Shown here piece by piece: positions 6,335 to 8,363 of a stretch of 8,363 nucleotides of DNA. The position numbers were made by a program, and so were the translations under genes. Where the stretch lies: assembly GCA_029264225.1 (NCBI GenBank), contig JARICB010000384.1, positions 1-8,363 on the forward strand, given 5' to 3'. This stretch comes from Nocardioides sp. (lineage in GTDB: Bacteria > Actinomycetota > Actinomycetes > Propionibacteriales > Nocardioidaceae). Every line of letters begins with the position of its first letter. The stretch's first letter is position 1. The notes below the pieces were generated by a model that ran no database searches, was not told the origin of the DNA, and saw only the letters and a list, made by a program, of their open reading frames with translations.

Positions 6335-6523
6335 TCAGGCGGCCTTGTCGGCCTTCAGCTTCTTCACCTTGACCAGCTTGCGCTTCTTGACGGTGTAGCC
6401 GGGCGGGAGCGTTCCCTCCTGGAGCATGCGCAGGGGGCAGCGGTTGCACTTCGTCTTGGAGACGCAGCACTCCTTCTTCGGGAGCTTGGCGACCTTGTCG
6501 CTCTTGCTCTTGCCTTTGCCCAT
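6335..6523 (-). CDS. Small lysine-rich four-cysteine protein, putatively iron-regulated
   Basis: This 62-residue protein has about one third basic residues. It begins MGKGKSKSDK, followed by a cysteine cluster C19, C20, C26, C29 (CC-x5-CxxC, ending in CNRCP), then PLRMLQEGTLPPGYTVKKRK and a basic tail. Four closely spaced cysteines could bind zinc or an iron-sulphur cluster, and the basic ends suggest nucleic-acid contact; both are inference. I have the impression that similar short proteins of unknown function occur in other actinobacteria, but cannot name a family. The start is ATG at 6523 with a weak Shine-Dalgarno (AGGGTG). A DtxR/IdeR-like iron box sits 19 bases upstream, which suggests repression by iron. 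It follows the phosphatase gene by 56 bases in the same direction but probably has its own promoter. The regular motif and start/stop context argue that it is real despite its size. Confidence 0.8.
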   Translation of the reverse strand: MGKGKSKSDKVAKLPKKECCVSKTKCNRCPLRMLQEGTLPPGYTVKKRKLVKVKKLKADKAA

Positions 6524-6542
6524 ACCGACACCCTACGCCATC

Positions 6543-6561
6543 TTAGGCAAGGCTTACCTGA
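6543..6561 (-). promoter_or_regulatory. DtxR/IdeR iron box
   Basis: TTAGGCAAGGCTTACCTGA matches the actinobacterial iron-box consensus TTAGGTTAGGCTAACCTAA at 15 of 19 positions. Its two half-sites are mirror images at 7 of 9 positions. It lies between the phosphatase stop and the small cysteine protein start, and overlaps a leftward TAAGAT (complement of 6540-6545) that could be a -10 element. Binding there by an iron-loaded DtxR/IdeR would block transcription of the small gene. Confidence 0.72.
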
Positions 6562-6580
6562 AAGGTGGTCCCTTTCTTTT
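6560..6580 (+). terminator. weak rightward hairpin with T-run
   Basis: GAAAGG (6560-6565) and CCTTTC (6571-6576) form a 6-bp stem with a 5-base loop followed by TTTT on the plus strand. It touches the iron box and the phosphatase stop codon. It would only act on antisense transcripts entering from the left, so it may be fortuitous. Confidence 0.2.
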
Positions 6581-7167
6581 CAGCCGCGGGTCCAGCCGTC
6601 GGCATCGCCCGTGATCAGCACCGACCCACCACCGGGCAGCATGAGGTCGTGGCCGCTGGCGCGTGGCACCCCAAGGATGACCGGCAGGCTGATTGCGATC
6701 ACCCCACCGTGAGTGATCACCAGCACCGCCTCGCCGCGGTGGATGTCCTTGATCTCCTCGAGCACGCCAACGACGCGATCGACGACCTCCGCGATCACCT
6801 CTCCACCTGGGACAGCAGCCGTGTCGTCACCGGAGATCCAGGCCTCGAAGACCGGCCCCAGGGCAAGCGCCTCGTCACCATCGGTGCCCGCCAGCGCGCC
6901 CACGGAATACTCCCGCAGGCCCTCCCGGACGACCACCTCGACGCCGAGCACCGCCGCCACGATCTCGGCGGTCTGGACCGCCCGGGACAGCGGACTGCTC
7001 CAGACTCGGACGATCCGCTCACCGCGCAGTCGTTCGGCCAACTCGCGCGCCTGCTGGCGACCGACTGCGCTCAGGCTGCCGCCGTCGTCGGTGATCTGCG
7101 CGCTCTCGTACCTGGCCTCACCGTGGCGAGCCACGTACAGCCGAGCCGCGCACTGCAGGTCGCTCAT
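6580..7167 (-). CDS. Histidine phosphatase family protein (phosphoglycerate mutase-like)
   Basis: This 195-residue cytoplasmic phosphatase works through a phosphohistidine intermediate. The RHGE motif (14-17) supplies the nucleophile H15. SSPLSRAVQTA (57-67) provides R62 of the phosphate pocket, E86 in LREYSVG is the probable general acid, and THGG (152-155) gives the second histidine H153. All four key residues of the branch-1 superfamily are present and the length is normal for bacterial members. The substrate cannot be told from sequence. Small-molecule phosphatases of this type include CobC (alpha-ribazole phosphatase) and various sugar-phosphate phosphatases. It lies 20 bases downstream of meaA in the same direction, so co-transcription is likely. 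That neighbour needs adenosylcobalamin, which makes a cobalamin-related role conceivable but unproven. ATG at 7167 is the only start near the first strand. Confidence 0.9.
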   Translation of the reverse strand: MSDLQCAARLYVARHGEARYESAQITDDGGSLSAVGRQQARELAERLRGERIVRVWSSPLSRAVQTAEIVAAVLGVEVVVREGLREYSVGALAGTDGDEALALGPVFEAWISGDDTAAVPGGEVIAEVVDRVVGVLEEIKDIHRGEAVLVITHGGVIAISLPVILGVPRASGHDLMLPGGGSVLITGDADGWTRG

Positions 7168-7187
7168 GACCCGAGCCTACGCTCAGA

Positions 7188-8363
7188 TCAGGGCAGGTCG
7201 TTGGCCTTGCGGATGACCTCGACGATGCCACCCATGATCTCGGTCAGGCCGAAGTCCTTGGGCGTGTAGATGGCCGCCACCCCCTGCTCGATCAGCCGCT
7301 TGCCGTCGGAGACGGGGATGATCCCGCCGACGATGACCGGCAGGTCCGCCAACCCTGCTGCGCGCAACCCCTCGAGCACGTCGGGCACGAGTTCCATGTG
7401 CGACCCGGACAGGATCGAGAGTCCTACGCAGTGCACGTCCTCGGCGATGGCTGCCGCGACGATCTGCTCGGGGGTCAACCGGATGCCCTGGTAGATGACC
7501 TCGAACCCAGCATCGCGCGCGCGTACGGCGACCTGCTCGGCGCCGTTGCTGTGGCCATCGAGACCCGGCTTGCCGACGAGCAAGCGCAGTCGGCCACCGA
7601 GTTCCTCGCCGGTCGCACGGACCCGCTCACGCACGGTCGAGAGCTCGGCGCCGGCCTGGGCAGCGCCGACAGCACCGGAGACGCCCGTAGGTGCTCGGAA
7701 CTCGCCGAAGACCTCACGCAGCGTGCCGGCCCACTCCCCCGTGGTCGCGCCGGCGCGGGCCGCTGCCAACGTGGCGTGCATCAGGTTCGTGTCGGTCTTG
7801 GCCTCGGCGGCCAGCGTCGCGAGCGCGGCCATCACGGCCGCCTCGTCGCGTTGCTCCTTCCATGCCGCCACCGAATCGAGCGCGGTCTGCTCCGCCTGCG
7901 GATCGGCCGCCATGATCGCCTCGTCCAGGTTGGCAGTCAGCGGGGACGGCTCGGTGGTGTCGAACTTGTTGACCCCGACGATGATCTCCTCCCCGGCCTC
8001 GATCCGAGCCCGACGAGCAGCGTGTGCGCTGACCAACTCCTGCTTCATGTAGCCGGACTCGACGGCCGCGATCGCACCGCCCATCGCCTGCACGCGATCG
8101 ATCTCCGCCTTCGCGCTCTCGACCAGCGCGGCGACCTTCGCCTCGATGACGTGCGAGCCGTCGAAGATGTCCTCGTATTCGAGCAGGTCGGACTCGAAGG
8201 CCAGCACCTGCTGCAGCCGCAGCGACCACTGCTGGTCCCACGGACGCGGCAGGCCGAGGGCCTCGTTCCAGGCCGGAAGCTGTACGGCGCGGGCGCGCGC
8301 GTTCTTGGAGAGCGTGACGCCCAGCATCTCCAGCACGATCCGCTGCACGTTGTTCTCCGGCTG
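7188..8363 (-). CDS. meaA: Ethylmalonyl-CoA mutase (MeaA), N-terminus beyond right edge
   Basis: The 391 visible residues are the C-terminal part of an adenosylcobalamin-dependent mutase of about 650-680 residues. It rearranges (2R)-ethylmalonyl-CoA to (2S)-methylsuccinyl-CoA in the ethylmalonyl-CoA pathway. The frame runs off the window at 8363 (first visible codons read QPENN); a GTG at 8348 is internal. The first about 120 residues finish the TIM-barrel catalytic domain (LPAWNEALGLPRPWDQQW, then AAVESGYMKQELVSAHAARR). A linker ends in FGEFRAPTGVSG. The cobalamin-binding domain starts near fragment residue 255, with LDGHSNG holding D269, H271 and G274 (the DxHxxG motif; H271 is the lower cobalt ligand), then GLSILSG and VGGIIP. 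The overall match is to MeaA as known from Streptomyces rather than to methylmalonyl-CoA mutase. The phosphatase follows it by 20 bases. The dehydrogenases elsewhere in the window could supply earlier steps of the same pathway. Confidence 0.95.
   Translation of the reverse strand, partial: QPENNVQRIVLEMLGVTLSKNARARAVQLPAWNEALGLPRPWDQQWSLRLQQVLAFESDLLEYEDIFDGSHVIEAKVAALVESAKAEIDRVQAMGGAIAAVESGYMKQELVSAHAARRARIEAGEEIIVGVNKFDTTEPSPLTANLDEAIMAADPQAEQTALDSVAAWKEQRDEAAVMAALATLAAEAKTDTNLMHATLAAARAGATTGEWAGTLREVFGEFRAPTGVSGAVGAAQAGAELSTVRERVRATGEELGGRLRLLVGKPGLDGHSNGAEQVAVRARDAGFEVIYQGIRLTPEQIVAAAIAEDVHCVGLSILSGSHMELVPDVLEGLRAAGLADLPVIVGGIIPVSDGKRLIEQGVAAIYTPKDFGLTEIMGGIVEVIRKANDLP

Noticed and set aside
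6305..6712. 135-codon plus-strand open frame over the small cysteine protein and phosphatase end
   Set aside because: It is antisense to two better supported genes and crosses the iron box; no recognisable protein features.

Overview
The window comes from a high-GC actinobacterium. A Nocardioidaceae-like member is my best guess, from the gene families and the codon use. Two genes support the phylum directly: a NucS-type mismatch endonuclease, which is the actinobacterial and archaeal answer to missing MutS/MutL, and a MeaA-type ethylmalonyl-CoA mutase of the form common in Streptomyces and Nocardioides. No mobile elements, rRNA, tRNA or CRISPR arrays were seen.

Layout. Positions 1-1902 (+) hold the C-terminal part of a large STAND/LuxR regulator whose ATPase lies mostly outside the window. 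It converges on a leftward pair of 3-hydroxyacyl-CoA dehydrogenase genes. The first of the pair (4942 to 3764) has an unusual helical–Rossmann–helical architecture. The second (3715 to 1910) is a fusion of two complete dehydrogenase modules. A 95-base divergent promoter region with GAGTA/TACTC half-sites separates this pair from a rightward pair: nucS (5038-5724), overlapping by one base a DUF952 gene (5724-6047). A 287-base convergent region (6048-6334) has no gene but is dense in inverted repeats, including a perfect 17-bp palindrome. On the far side are leftward genes: the 3' part of meaA (from the right edge to 7188), a histidine phosphatase (7167 to 6580), and a tiny lysine-rich four-cysteine protein (6523 to 6335). 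The last has a very good DtxR/IdeR iron box just upstream.

Metabolic reading. The dehydrogenases interconvert acetoacetyl-CoA-type 3-ketoacyl-CoA and (S)-3-hydroxyacyl-CoA. MeaA rearranges ethylmalonyl-CoA to methylsuccinyl-CoA. Together they fit the ethylmalonyl-CoA pathway for C2 and short-chain acyl-CoA assimilation, although crotonyl-CoA carboxylase/reductase is not in view. The three Rossmann domains appear split by cofactor. The first module of the fusion has NAD-type signatures, while the second module and the neighbouring paralogue share NADP-type signatures.

Most interesting signals: (1) the iron box in front of the small CC-x5-CxxC protein; (2) the dehydrogenase paralogue that lost its first Rossmann domain but kept the matching helical domain; (3) the predicted NAD/NADP division between modules; (4) the palindrome and abutting hairpins at 6112-6317; (5) the candidate operator between the dehydrogenase pair and nucS.
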